Shown: positions 26,929 through 35,525 of the stretch, piece by piece
How the letters are laid out: every line of letters starts with the position of its first letter
How positions within the stretch are numbered: position 1 is the stretch's first letter
Assembly (NCBI RefSeq): GCF_028290435.1
Contig: NZ_JAQGJV010000024.1
Location: 1 to 64,000 of the forward strand
Direction of reading: 5' to 3'
Source of the DNA: Devosia sp.
Lineage (GTDB): Bacteria > Pseudomonadota > Alphaproteobacteria > Rhizobiales > Devosiaceae
DNA: 64,000 nucleotides
Notes under the pieces: model-generated
What the model saw: the letters and a program-made list of their open reading frames with translations, nothing else
What the model was told of the DNA's origin: nothing
Databases searched by the model: none
Made by a program: the position numbers and the translations under genes

Positions 26929-28122
26929 ATGACTGACACAACACTTCCGCTGGACGGCGCGGCCTCTGCCGACGACCACTGGAGCACCAGCACCAAGCTC
27001 GCCGTCGTCTCCATGGCGGTCGCCACCTTCGCGCTGGTTTCGGCCGAGTTCCTGCCCGCTGGCCTGCTCACCCCGATGGCCGCCGATCTCGGCATCAGCG
27101 AAGGCACCGCCGGACAAGTGGTCACCGCCACCGCCAGCGTTGGCGCGGTCGCCGCGCTATTCGCCAACGTCGCCATCGGCAAGCTGAACCGCAAGACCGT
27201 ACTGGTCGGCCTTAGCGCCCTCGCCATCATTTCCAATATTGTCGCCGCCACGGCGACTGACTTCTGGATTTTACTCCTCGGCCGCGCCGGTCTCGGTATT
27301 GCCTTGGCATCCTTCTGGTCACTGTCCGCCGCCGTCGTGGCACGGCTGGTCGGCGTCGGCTCGCTGGGCCGGGGCATGTCCATCATCTTTGTCGGCGTAT
27401 CGCTCGCCACCATCGCCGCGCCCTCGATCGGCGCCGTGGTCAGTGACTGGTTCGGCTGGCGCACCGCGATGGCCGCAACGGCGGGCGCGGCAGCCATCGC
27501 CATGCTGCTGCAAGTGGTCAGCCTGCCCACTCTCCCCGCTGACAAAGCCACCAGCCTCGGCGAAATCTTCGGGCTGATGCGGCGGCGTGGCGTCCAGCTC
27601 GGCATGCTCGCCGTGCTGCTGCTGGTCACCGGGCATTTTGCCGGCTTCGTCTATGTCCGCGCCTTCCTTGAACAGGTCACGCAGCTTCCCACCACATCCG
27701 TCGCCTGGGCATTGCTGGGCTATGGCGTCGCCAGCGTCATCGGCAATATCGCTGGTGGCCGCATGGCCGATGCCAATGTGCGCGTCGGTCTGGTGGTCAC
27801 CGGCGTCACCCTGGCTGCAGCAACGTTAGCCCTGCTGCTCTGGGGCACGCATAGCGGCACCGCCTTCAGCTTCGTCGCCCTCTGGGGCTTCGCCTTCGGC
27901 ACCGCGCCCATCGTGCTGCAGACCAATCTGTCACGCGCCGCGCTCGATGCGCTGGAAGCCTCCGGCAGCCTGATGGTGGTCTGCTTCCAGGTCGCTATCG
28001 CCGTGGGTGCAATGATCGGCGGCTACATCGTGGACGGCTATTCCGTCATCGGCACGGTGGCATTCGCCGCGATCATGGCCGCCCTGACCATGGTTCTGGC
28101 CCTGTTCCAGCCCCGCAAATAA
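26929..28122 (+). CDS. MFS transporter, DHA1-type sugar/drug efflux family
   Basis: A 397-residue inner-membrane major facilitator with about twelve hydrophobic segments. Residues 25-45 begin the first membrane helix (LAVVSMAVATFALVSAEFLPAG), typical of the arabinose/purine exporter (AraJ/NepI-like) group. The A-motif-like GKLNRKTVLVGLSAL follows helix 2. It is probably a proton-driven efflux pump controlled by the upstream AraC regulator. The substrate is unknown. Confidence 0.92.
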   Translation: MTDTTLPLDGAASADDHWSTSTKLAVVSMAVATFALVSAEFLPAGLLTPMAADLGISEGTAGQVVTATASVGAVAALFANVAIGKLNRKTVLVGLSALAIISNIVAATATDFWILLLGRAGLGIALASFWSLSAAVVARLVGVGSLGRGMSIIFVGVSLATIAAPSIGAVVSDWFGWRTAMAATAGAAAIAMLLQVVSLPTLPADKATSLGEIFGLMRRRGVQLGMLAVLLLVTGHFAGFVYVRAFLEQVTQLPTTSVAWALLGYGVASVIGNIAGGRMADANVRVGLVVTGVTLAAATLALLLWGTHSGTAFSFVALWGFAFGTAPIVLQTNLSRAALDALEASGSLMVVCFQVAIAVGAMIGGYIVDGYSVIGTVAFAAIMAALTMVLALFQPRK

Positions 28123-28162
28123 GCAAATTGCCGGCAGCGTCACCGCCGCCGGCACATCATTC

Positions 28163-28837
28163 CTACGCCGCCAACTTCAGCACTTGCGCGTCATTGTTGC
28201 GCAACCGCGTCAGATGCAGTTCCACGAAATTGTCCGGCACCGCCGCCTTGACGCTCGGCCGCACCGCCAGCGCCTGGCGCCAAACCGACAGCTTGGGGAA
28301 CCCGTCGAACAGCCCCGTATGCACCACCGTCTCCAGCGCGTCGAGCTGCCGGAACGCCGGTGCGAACACCGTATCCACATAGCTCAACTGCTCGCCCGCG
28401 AAGAACGGCCCGGTCACCGTATCCTCCAGCCGCTTGAACTTTGCCAGCACGCCCTGCCGCGCCGCGTCCAGTTCGGTCACATCCTTGGCGCTGTTGAACT
28501 TGAAAATATCGCCCAGCAGCTGCGAGCCATATTCCATCCACGACCGGTGCTGCGCCCGCTCCAGCGGATCCGCCGGATGCAGCTTCACGCCCGCAGCCGT
28601 TTCCTCGAGATACTCCAGAATAACCGCGCTTTCGAACACGATGGCGGGCTCATGCCCGTCGCGCTCGACCTTGAGCACCGGCACCTTGCCCAGCGGCGAC
28701 AGCGCCAGGAACCAGTCGGGCTTGTTGGCCAGGTCGATATAGGTCACGTCGAAATCGACGCCCTTCTCCTTGAGCGCGATAACGGCGCGCTGCACGAACG
28801 GACAGGTCGGAAAGCTGATGAGAGTAAGTTTAGCCAT
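28163..28837 (-). CDS. Glutathione S-transferase-family protein
   Basis: A 224-residue GST with an N-terminal thioredoxin fold (LTLISFPTCPFVQRAVIALKEKG, containing a CPF active-site motif; LGKVPVL cis-Pro loop; VFESAVILEYLEE) and an all-helical C-terminal domain. The Cys-Pro-Phe motif suggests an omega-like or beta-like enzyme with thiol transferase activity. It is convergent with the MFS gene and divergent from nasT. Confidence 0.92.
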   Translation of the reverse strand: MAKLTLISFPTCPFVQRAVIALKEKGVDFDVTYIDLANKPDWFLALSPLGKVPVLKVERDGHEPAIVFESAVILEYLEETAAGVKLHPADPLERAQHRSWMEYGSQLLGDIFKFNSAKDVTELDAARQGVLAKFKRLEDTVTGPFFAGEQLSYVDTVFAPAFRQLDALETVVHTGLFDGFPKLSVWRQALAVRPSVKAAVPDNFVELHLTRLRNNDAQVLKLAA

Positions 28838-29043
28838 AATAGCCCTTTGGAGACGAAGAGGGAGAGGGCCGCAAGGCTACCAGTTCCGCCGCTCCGCCCG
28901 AAGGCATGGCCATGCGTTATTCGGTGCCTTTACGTAACCAACTTCCATTTCAGTACCGCTTGGCAAAATGAACCTGCTCCCCTGCAGACGACGCATGCAC
29001 AACCGCCCCTTGCTTGTTGCCACCGCTCAGCCAGAATGCCCTC

Positions 29044-29634
29044 GTGAACCAGCCCGACCTGTCCATTCTGATCATCGACGACAACCGCATCCGCGCTTCG
29101 ATCATCGAGGAAGGCCTGCGCGAGGCTGGCTATAGCCGGGTCGCCGTGGTGATCGATATCGACGCCGTCGCGCGCGTGGTCGAGCAGGTCGCCCCCGACG
29201 TCGTCATGATCGATCTCGAAAATCCCAACCGCGATCGCCTTGAACATTTTTTCTCCCTGTCCCGCGCGCTCGAGCGCCCCATCGCCATGTTCGTCGACCG
29301 CTCCGACACTTCCTCCATCGAGGCGGCGGTCGCGGCGGGCGTGTCGGCCTACATCGTCGATGGTCTGCGCAAGGAGCGCGTCAAGCCGATCCTCGATATG
29401 GCAATCAGCCGCTTCAACGCCTTCTCGGCCCTCAAGCGCGAATTGCGCGAGGCCCGCAGCGAGTTGGAAGACCGCAAGGTCATCGAGCAGGCCAAGGGCA
29501 TCCTGATGCGCTCGCGCAATATCAGCGAGGCCGAGGCCCATGCTTTGCTGCGCACGACGGCGATGAACCAGAACAAGCGCATGGCCGATATCGCCCAAAG
29601 CCTGATTACCGCCGCCGGTCTGCTGGAGCCTTGA
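29044..29634 (+). CDS. nasT: NasT, ANTAR-domain response regulator/antiterminator
   Basis: A 196-residue RNA-binding regulator. It has an N-terminal receiver domain (SILIIDDNRIRASIIEEGL; VVMIDLENPNRD), a coiled-coil linker and a C-terminal ANTAR domain (VIEQAKGILMRSRNISEAEAHALLRTTAMNQNKRMADIAQSLI). I chose the GTG at 29044 because the family typically begins N-Q-P-D-L there; an upstream TTG at 29014 is less likely. NasT binds paired six-base-loop hairpins in leader RNAs and prevents termination. It is followed by nasS after 1 base. The nirC leader carries the expected target. Confidence 0.93.
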   Translation: MNQPDLSILIIDDNRIRASIIEEGLREAGYSRVAVVIDIDAVARVVEQVAPDVVMIDLENPNRDRLEHFFSLSRALERPIAMFVDRSDTSSIEAAVAAGVSAYIVDGLRKERVKPILDMAISRFNAFSALKRELREARSELEDRKVIEQAKGILMRSRNISEAEAHALLRTTAMNQNKRMADIAQSLITAAGLLEP

Positions 29635-29635
29635 G

Positions 29636-30820
29636 ATGAGCCACACCATCATCACCGCCGGCTTCATGCCGCTGACCGATAGCATGCTGCTGGTGGTCGC
29701 CGAACAACAGGGTTTTGCCGCCGCCGAGGGCCTGTCGCTGCGCCTTATGCGCGAAACCTCCTGGGCCAATATTCGCGACCGCGTCGGCGTCGGCCATTTC
29801 GATGTCGCCCACATGCTCGCGCCCATGCCGGTCGCCGCCAATCTCGGCCTGTCGCCGCTGCCGGTGCCCTTCATCGCGCCGATGGCGCTCGGTCATGGCG
29901 GCAATGCGGTCACCGTCAGCCTCGATCTGTGGTCGCGGATGCTCGCGCATGGCGCCACCGACGACCTTGATCCCGCCACAACCGGGCTCGCCCTCGCCGC
30001 GACTGTCCGCGCCTCGGCCAAGCGCCTGCGTTTCGGGGTCGTGCATCAGGACTCCTCGCACAATTACGAGTTGCGCTATTGGCTGGCCGCCAGCGGTGTC
30101 ACCCCCGATCGTGACGTGGAAATCGTCGTCCTTCCACCGCCTTTGCTGCCCGATGCGCTGGCCTCCGGCGCCATCGACGGCTACTGCGTCGGCGAGCCCT
30201 GGGGCGGCGTGGCCGTCCGCGCCGGAACTGCGCGCATCGTCACCACAAAATCGCGCATCTGGCGCTCCAGCCCCGACAAGGTCCTCGGCATGCGCGCCGC
30301 CTGGGCCGAGGCCAATCCAGATACATTGGCTGCGCTGATCCGCGCCCTGCACCAAGCCGCCCTCTGGTCCAGCAACCCCGCCAACCTGCCCGAAGCTGCG
30401 CGGATCATGGCCCAGCCGCAATTTCTCGACCAGCCAGCCGATCTGATTGCCGGCGCCCTCACCGGCCACCTCGCCATCGGCGCCGATGCCTCCCGCCAGG
30501 TCGAGCGCTTCTACGTGCCGTACGCTGGCGCCGCCAATTTCCCCTGGAAAAGCCACGCCGCGTGGTTCTACGCGCAGATGGTCCGCTGGGGCCAGGTGCA
30601 GGCCAACCCAGAAAACCTGGCGCTGGCCGCCGCGTCATTCCGCCCCGATCTCTACCGCGCTGCCCTCGCGCCGCTGGGCGTTCCGGTGCCTCAGGACGAC
30701 TACAAGATCGATGGCCTGATCACCGAGCCCACTGAGCTGGCCACCCCCGCTGGCCCCCTGCTGCAATTCCCCGACGGCTTCTTCGATGGCGCCCGCTTCG
30801 ACTGGTCCGCACTGCTTTAG
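29636..30820 (+). CDS. nasS: NasS, nitrate/nitrite sensor (NrtA-like binding protein without signal peptide)
   Basis: A 394-residue protein of the NrtA/CmpA solute-binding family (ITAGFMPLTDSMLLVVAEQQGFAAAEGL; GGNAVTVS; GYCVGEPWGGVA). It starts directly with the mature fold and has no signal peptide, so it is cytoplasmic. In NasST systems NasS holds NasT inactive until nitrate or nitrite binds. No transporter genes for it are adjacent, consistent with a sensor role. Confidence 0.92.
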   Translation: MSHTIITAGFMPLTDSMLLVVAEQQGFAAAEGLSLRLMRETSWANIRDRVGVGHFDVAHMLAPMPVAANLGLSPLPVPFIAPMALGHGGNAVTVSLDLWSRMLAHGATDDLDPATTGLALAATVRASAKRLRFGVVHQDSSHNYELRYWLAASGVTPDRDVEIVVLPPPLLPDALASGAIDGYCVGEPWGGVAVRAGTARIVTTKSRIWRSSPDKVLGMRAAWAEANPDTLAALIRALHQAALWSSNPANLPEAARIMAQPQFLDQPADLIAGALTGHLAIGADASRQVERFYVPYAGAANFPWKSHAAWFYAQMVRWGQVQANPENLALAAASFRPDLYRAALAPLGVPVPQDDYKIDGLITEPTELATPAGPLLQFPDGFFDGARFDWSALL

Positions 30821-30870
30821 CTGCGCCCAACTTCAAGTGACGCACGATCCCGGAGAGCCCCCGATCCCCC

Positions 30871-30975
30871 CTCCCCCTTGAGGGGAGGGCCGGGGTGGGG
30901 GTGGCTCGCCACCAGAGTGGAGCTCCACTCCCGCTCAACCTTCCCCCCCACCCTAACCCTCCCCTCAAGGGGGAG
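30871..30975. repeat. Palindromic intergenic repeat, family B, copy 1
   Basis: Arms at 30871-30901 and 30943-30975 are inverted copies (CTCCCCCTTGAGGGGAGGG in one arm, its complement in the other). A perfect 16-bp palindrome GAGTGGAGCTCCACTC sits at the centre (30915-30930). It resembles the element at 57433-57544. It could also end the nasTS transcript. Confidence 0.75.
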
Positions 30976-31191
30976 GGAACGCCCCCGGTGGCCCCGAACT
31001 GTTGTGCAAAACCCAAATGTCGATTGATCTCCCAACGCCTGTTTCCACCCGCCCGAGACATTGCCTACAATATAATCACACAGCCATATCGATCAATTTA
31101 TAACCCATATGCCGCCCATTTGTGCGCACGCGCACCCATCCCGCGCCGCACCAAATCCCCTAACCCACTGGTAAACCTAACCCCTCCCAAC

Positions 31192-31207
31192 TGGCACGTC
31201 CCTTGCA
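31192..31207 (+). promoter_or_regulatory. Sigma-54 promoter of the nirC operon
   Basis: TGGCACGTCCCTTGCA matches the sigma-54 consensus TGGCAC-N5-TTGCW exactly, with the -24 GG at 31193-31194 and the -12 GC at 31205-31206. A transcript would start near 31218, about 140 bases upstream of nirC and just ahead of the leader hairpins. Sigma-54 control of nitrogen genes usually means NtrC activation; no NtrC gene is in the window. Confidence 0.85.
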
Positions 31208-31241
31208 ACATCCAATCCGAAGCGAGCAATCGCATCATTTT

Positions 31242-31280
31242 GGCGTCCAATGACGGGCGCCGCAGATAGGCAAGGCTGCC
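31242..31280 (+). ncRNA. ANTAR-target two-hairpin leader RNA
   Basis: Hairpin 1: 31242-31248 pairs with 31255-31261 (7 bp) around the six-base loop AATGAC. Hairpin 2: 31269-31271 pairs with 31278-31280 around the six-base loop AAGGCT. Both loops have A at position 1 and G at position 4, the hallmark of ANTAR protein targets, and a 7-base linker joins them. The second stem is short (3 bp), so its exact extent is less certain. Confidence 0.75.
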
Positions 31281-31336
31281 AACAGGATTCCCCCGGCTCG
31301 TCCCGGCGGTTTTCCCGTTGGCGGCCTTTTCGTTTT
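31274..31336 (+). terminator. Regulated intrinsic terminator in the nirC leader
   Basis: 31274-31286 (GGCTGCCAACAGG) pairs with 31314-31326 (CCCGTTGGCGGCC) at 12 of 13 positions, followed by TTTTCGTTTT. The 5' arm covers the loop and 3' side of ANTAR hairpin 2, so the two structures exclude each other. NasT binding should favour the hairpins and allow read-through to nirC. Confidence 0.8.
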
Positions 31337-31360
31337 GGCTCAACGCAACAGGGGACGACA

Positions 31361-32170
31361 ATGTATCAATCCACCATCGACCAGTTCGCCGACACCGCCG
31401 CCGCAAAAGTCCGTGCCATTCGCGATAATCCCGTTGGCTTCATGATCGGCTCAGCCATGGCCGGCGCCTATGTGGGCCTCGCCATCATCCTCATTTTCAG
31501 CCTCGGCCAATTGGTCGATGCCTCCATTCGCCCGCTGGTCATGGGCGCCAGCTTCGGCATCGCCCTGTCGCTGGTCATCTTTGCCGGTGCCGAACTGTTC
31601 ACCGGCCACACCATGATCATGACCATCGGCGTCCTGCGCGGCACCGTGCCCATGTCGGGCCTCGGCCGCTCCTGGGTCATGACCTGGGTCGGCAACCTGA
31701 TCGGCTCGGTTCTCGTAGCGGCCCTCTTCATCATGGGCGGTGGCGGCCAAATCCTCAAAACCGGCGCCGACATGATCTTCGTCACCGCCGCCGCCAAAAT
31801 GCACGCCGCCCCGCTCGAACTGATCGCCCGCGGCATTCTCTGCAACTGGCTCGTGTGCCTGGCCATCTGGAGCGCCGCCCGCGCCAAGGATGATGCCGGC
31901 AAGGCTATTCTGATTTTCTGGTGCCTGTTCGCCTTCATCGCCAGCGGCTACGAACACTCGGTCGCCAATATGACCGTCTTCGCCATCGCCCTCTTGGCCC
32001 CTCATCCCGATACCGTCACCCTGGGCGGCGCCATCTATAATCTGGGCTACGTCACGCTGGGCAATGTGATTGCCGGCGTGGTTTTCATGGGCGGCGCCTA
32101 TTGGCTGGCCAATGGCAAGCAGGCCCGCCTGCCCAGCGCCGTCCCCGCAGCCACCGTCGCGGCGGAGTAA
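31361..32170 (+). CDS. nirC: NirC-like nitrite/formate transporter
   Basis: A 269-residue inner-membrane channel of the formate/nitrite transporter family, with about six membrane segments and family motifs (GAELFTGHTMIM; GNLIGSVLVAALF; ASGYEHSVANM; GNVIAGVVFMGGAYWL). The ATG at 31361 has AGGGGA upstream; an earlier in-frame start would lie inside the leader terminator and is rejected. It would import nitrite for the reductase encoded 6 bases downstream. Confidence 0.93.
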   Translation: MYQSTIDQFADTAAAKVRAIRDNPVGFMIGSAMAGAYVGLAIILIFSLGQLVDASIRPLVMGASFGIALSLVIFAGAELFTGHTMIMTIGVLRGTVPMSGLGRSWVMTWVGNLIGSVLVAALFIMGGGGQILKTGADMIFVTAAAKMHAAPLELIARGILCNWLVCLAIWSAARAKDDAGKAILIFWCLFAFIASGYEHSVANMTVFAIALLAPHPDTVTLGGAIYNLGYVTLGNVIAGVVFMGGAYWLANGKQARLPSAVPAATVAAE

Positions 32171-32176
32171 GCCCAA

Positions 32177-33928
32177 ATGGACAGCGATTTCAGCCCCGAG
32201 CAGCGCCGTTATCTCGAAGGCCTCGTTGCGGGCATGAACGCGGCCCGTTCGGCCGGAGGTGGCGCGGCCGCCCCGGCCGAACCGGTCGGCCCCGATGCGC
32301 CCCACCTCAAGGCCATGGCGCGCACCGAGGCCGAGGGACGTACGCTGGTCGATCAGGAAAACTTCAAGCGCGACGAACACCCCCACGATGCCTATGCCCG
32401 CATGAAGGCGCAGGCGCAAAGCGGGCAATATCCCAAGCCGCAGGACAATTTCCGCTGGCGCTTCCACGGCCTGTTCTATGTGGCGCCCAACCAGAATTCC
32501 TATATGTGCCGCCTGCGCCTGCCCAATGGCATTCTCAATCATTGGCAATTGGCCGGCCTCGCCATGCTCGCCACCACCCATGGCGGCGGCTATTCCCACA
32601 TCACCACCCGCGCCAATTTCCAGATTCGCGAAATTCCCGCCGAAAAAGCCGTCAGCCTGATCGAAGCCATTCAGGACCTCGGCCTCCACACCAAAGGCTC
32701 CGGCGCCGACAATATCCGCAATGTCACCGGCACCCCGACCGCCGGCGTCGATCCCCAGGAATTGCTCGACACCCGCCCCTATGCGCGGGAATGGGCCTAT
32801 CACGTGCTCAACAACCGCACGCTGCATGGCCTGCCGCGCAAGTTCAACGTCGCCTTCGACGGCGCCGGCAAGATCGCGGCGCTGGAAGACACCAATGATA
32901 TCGGCTTTCAGGCCGTCGAGGTCGTCGACGGCGGCGGGGTCGAGCCCGGCGTCTGGTTCCGCCTCGCGCTGGGCGGCATCACCGGCCACCAGGATTTTGC
33001 CCGCCCCACCGGCGTCTATCTCAAGCCCGCCGATGCCACCCGCGTCGCCGACGCCATCGTGCGCGTCTTCATCGACCATGGCGACCGCACCGATCGCACC
33101 AAGGCCCGTCTCAAATACCTGCTCGACGCCTGGGGCTTTGAAAAATTCCTCGCCGCCGTCGAGGACACGCTCGGCACGCCGCTGACCCGCATCGCCGACG
33201 ACCTGGTCAAGGATCGCGCACAGCCCGACCGCCTCGCCCATATCGGCGTGCATGCCCAACGACAGAGCGGCCTCAACTGGATCGGTGTCGTGCTGCCCAG
33301 CGGCAAGCTCACCGCCATCCAGATGCGCGGCCTCGCCGAAATCGCTGCCGAATTTGGCGATGGCGATATCCGCCTCACCGTCTGGCAGAACCTGCTGCTG
33401 TCGGGTGTCCCCGATGCCCACGTCGCCGATGCCGTCGCGGCCATCGACGTGCTGGGCCTCGCCACCACCGCCACCCCAATCCGCGCCGGCCTCGTCTCCT
33501 GCACCGGCAATACCGGCTGCAAGTTCGCCGCCTCCAACACCAAGGGCACCGCCGAATTGATCGCTACCCAGGTCGAGGCGCGCCTCACCATGGACCAGCC
33601 GGTCAATATCCACCTCACCGGCTGCCACCATTCCTGCGCCCAGCACTATATCGGCGATATCGGCCTAGTCGCCTGCAAGATCACCCCGGGCGAGGACCAG
33701 GAGCCCATCGAAGGTTTTCACATCTATATCGGCGGCGGCAGCGGCGCCGATGCCAAGATCGGCCGCGAAATCTTCCGCGATATCCCCAATGAGCAATGCC
33801 CCAGCGCGGTCGAAAGCCTGCTCGGCGCCTACCTCAAGCACCGCGACCACGATGCCGAAAGCTTCTTTGCCTTCGCCAATCGCCACGATATCGCCACCCT
33901 CAAAACTCTCGCCAGCGAGCCTGCCTGA
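32177..33928 (+). CDS. nirA: Siroheme nitrite/sulfite reductase, probably assimilatory nitrite reductase (NirA-like)
   Basis: A 583-residue siroheme and 4Fe-4S enzyme with two ferredoxin-like half-domains. Cluster ligands are visible as SCTGNTGC (Cys-x5-Cys) and GCHHSC (Cys-x3-Cys) near residues 440-485. Substrate-side Arg/Lys residues lie in THGGGYSHITTRANFQ and VRNVTGTP-like NIRNVTGTP. Placement between nirC and a flavoprotein, behind a NasT leader, argues for nitrite reduction to ammonia. Sulfite reduction is the alternative by family. Confidence 0.9.
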   Translation: MDSDFSPEQRRYLEGLVAGMNAARSAGGGAAAPAEPVGPDAPHLKAMARTEAEGRTLVDQENFKRDEHPHDAYARMKAQAQSGQYPKPQDNFRWRFHGLFYVAPNQNSYMCRLRLPNGILNHWQLAGLAMLATTHGGGYSHITTRANFQIREIPAEKAVSLIEAIQDLGLHTKGSGADNIRNVTGTPTAGVDPQELLDTRPYAREWAYHVLNNRTLHGLPRKFNVAFDGAGKIAALEDTNDIGFQAVEVVDGGGVEPGVWFRLALGGITGHQDFARPTGVYLKPADATRVADAIVRVFIDHGDRTDRTKARLKYLLDAWGFEKFLAAVEDTLGTPLTRIADDLVKDRAQPDRLAHIGVHAQRQSGLNWIGVVLPSGKLTAIQMRGLAEIAAEFGDGDIRLTVWQNLLLSGVPDAHVADAVAAIDVLGLATTATPIRAGLVSCTGNTGCKFAASNTKGTAELIATQVEARLTMDQPVNIHLTGCHHSCAQHYIGDIGLVACKITPGEDQEPIEGFHIYIGGGSGADAKIGREIFRDIPNEQCPSAVESLLGAYLKHRDHDAESFFAFANRHDIATLKTLASEPA

Positions 33929-35490
33929 TGAGCATCCACGTCTCTGCCCCCATCGAGATCATCCCCGCCAGCGCGCCGTTCAGCGAACTCCAGCGCAAAT
34001 GGCTCAATGGCTTCTTCTTCGAAACCCTGCTGAAGTCCCAGCCTCCGATCGCCGAAGTGTCGGCGCCGAAAGAGGACACCAGCACGCCCTGGAAGGACCC
34101 GTCCCTGCCCATCGACGAGCGCATGGCCATGGCCGCGCCGCGCCCGCTCAAGCAGCGCATGATGGCCGCCATGGCCCAGCAGGATTGCGGCCAGTGCGGC
34201 TATAGCTGCGCCAACTACGCCAGTGCCATCACCGAACAGGCCGAACCGCGCCTCAATCTCTGCGTCCCCGGCGGCAAGGCCACCGCCCGCATGCTCAAAA
34301 CCCTCGTCGAAGAAATGGGCGGCGGTGTGCTCGATCCCGAAGAGGCCAAGCCCGTCAAGCCCGAGGCCACGACCCTACCCGGCCGCTCCCGCACCCATCC
34401 GGTCGCCGCCCGCCTCCTCTCGCGCCGCCGCCTCAACGGCGAAGGCTCGGAAAAGACCACCATGCATGTCGAAATCGACCTGTCGGCCTCGGCGCTGGAT
34501 TACGAGGCCGGCGACAGCCTCGGCGTCTTCGCCAAGAACCCGTCCGAGCTCGCCGACTCCATCCTTGCCGCGCTCGATATCCCTCCCGATTTCCCCATCG
34601 CCGACCGCACCCTCCGCGAGGTGCTGATCGAGGACACTTCGCTGGGCCTGGCGCCCGACTCCCTGTTCACCTTCATTTCCCACCTCACCGGCGGCGAGCG
34701 CCGGAAGAAGGCCCAAGCCCTGGCCCGCGGCGAAGACCCCGATGGCGATATCGCCACCCTCGACGTCCTCGCCGCCCTGCAAAAGTTCCCCGGCATCCAC
34801 CCCGATCCCGAAGCCCTCATCGAAGTGCTCGAGCCGATGCAGCCGCGCCTCTATTCGATCTCGTCCTCGCCCAAGACCGTCCCCGGCCAGGTCACCCTCA
34901 CCATTGACGTCGTCCGCTACGACATCGCCGACCGCACCCGCCACGGCTGTGCCTCCACCTTCCTCGGCCACCGCGCCGATGCCGGCCAAGACGTCCTGGT
35001 CTATGTGCAAAAGGCGCACGGCTTCGCCCTGCCCGCCGACCCGAGCACCCCGATCATCATGGTCGGCCCCGGCACCGGCATCGCCCCGTTCAGATCGTTC
35101 CTCGAGGAGCGTCAGGCGATCAATGCGCCGGGCAAAGCCTGGCTGTTTTACGGCCACCAGCGCGAAGCGACCGATTTCTTCTATTCCGACGAGCTGGAAG
35201 CGATGAAGAAATCCAGCATGCTGGCAAATTTGTCCCTCGCCTGGTCCCGCGACGGCACCCAAAAAACCTATGTCCAACACAAGATGATCGAAGCCGGCGC
35301 CGAGCTCTACCAATGGCTCACCGCCGGCGCCCACTTCTACATCTGCGGCGACGCCAGGCGCATGGCCAAGGACGTCGAAGTGGCGCTGACTACGATCGTC
35401 ATGACCCATGGCGGCCTCGACGACCAACAAGCCAAGACCTTCGTCACCGACCTCAAGAAAACACAACGTTATCAAAGCGATGTCTATTAG
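33928..35490 (+). CDS. NADPH flavoprotein (CysJ-like, no FMN domain) with N-terminal Fe-S domain
   Basis: A 520-residue electron-donor subunit. Residues 87-112 carry an Fe-S domain motif (CGQCGYSC, then C112 in LCVPGG) like that of RnfB-type FeS domains. The rest is the FAD/NADPH reductase half of sulfite reductase flavoproteins (EAGDSLGVFAKN; RLYSISSSP for FAD; MVGPGTGIAPFRSFLEER for NADPH; YICGDARRMAKDV). The flavodoxin-like FMN domain of CysJ is absent, so the Fe-S cluster may replace FMN in passing electrons to NirA. The start overlaps the nirA stop by one base (TGATG), hence coupled. Confidence 0.9.
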   Translation: MSIHVSAPIEIIPASAPFSELQRKWLNGFFFETLLKSQPPIAEVSAPKEDTSTPWKDPSLPIDERMAMAAPRPLKQRMMAAMAQQDCGQCGYSCANYASAITEQAEPRLNLCVPGGKATARMLKTLVEEMGGGVLDPEEAKPVKPEATTLPGRSRTHPVAARLLSRRRLNGEGSEKTTMHVEIDLSASALDYEAGDSLGVFAKNPSELADSILAALDIPPDFPIADRTLREVLIEDTSLGLAPDSLFTFISHLTGGERRKKAQALARGEDPDGDIATLDVLAALQKFPGIHPDPEALIEVLEPMQPRLYSISSSPKTVPGQVTLTIDVVRYDIADRTRHGCASTFLGHRADAGQDVLVYVQKAHGFALPADPSTPIIMVGPGTGIAPFRSFLEERQAINAPGKAWLFYGHQREATDFFYSDELEAMKKSSMLANLSLAWSRDGTQKTYVQHKMIEAGAELYQWLTAGAHFYICGDARRMAKDVEVALTTIVMTHGGLDDQQAKTFVTDLKKTQRYQSDVY

Positions 35491-35525
35491 GAGCGGGTGT
35501 CCCTTACTCAGACCCGGGGTCTACA

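Noticed and set aside
28955-28985. Possible sigma-54 promoter upstream of nasT (TGGCA ... TGC)
   Set aside because: The -24 to -12 spacing is two bases too long.
31451-33646. A long open frame (731 codons) on the minus strand opposite nirC and nirA
   Set aside because: Low-complexity Gly/Ala/Asp-rich product, an artefact of GC-rich third positions; the plus strand holds two clearly recognised genes.
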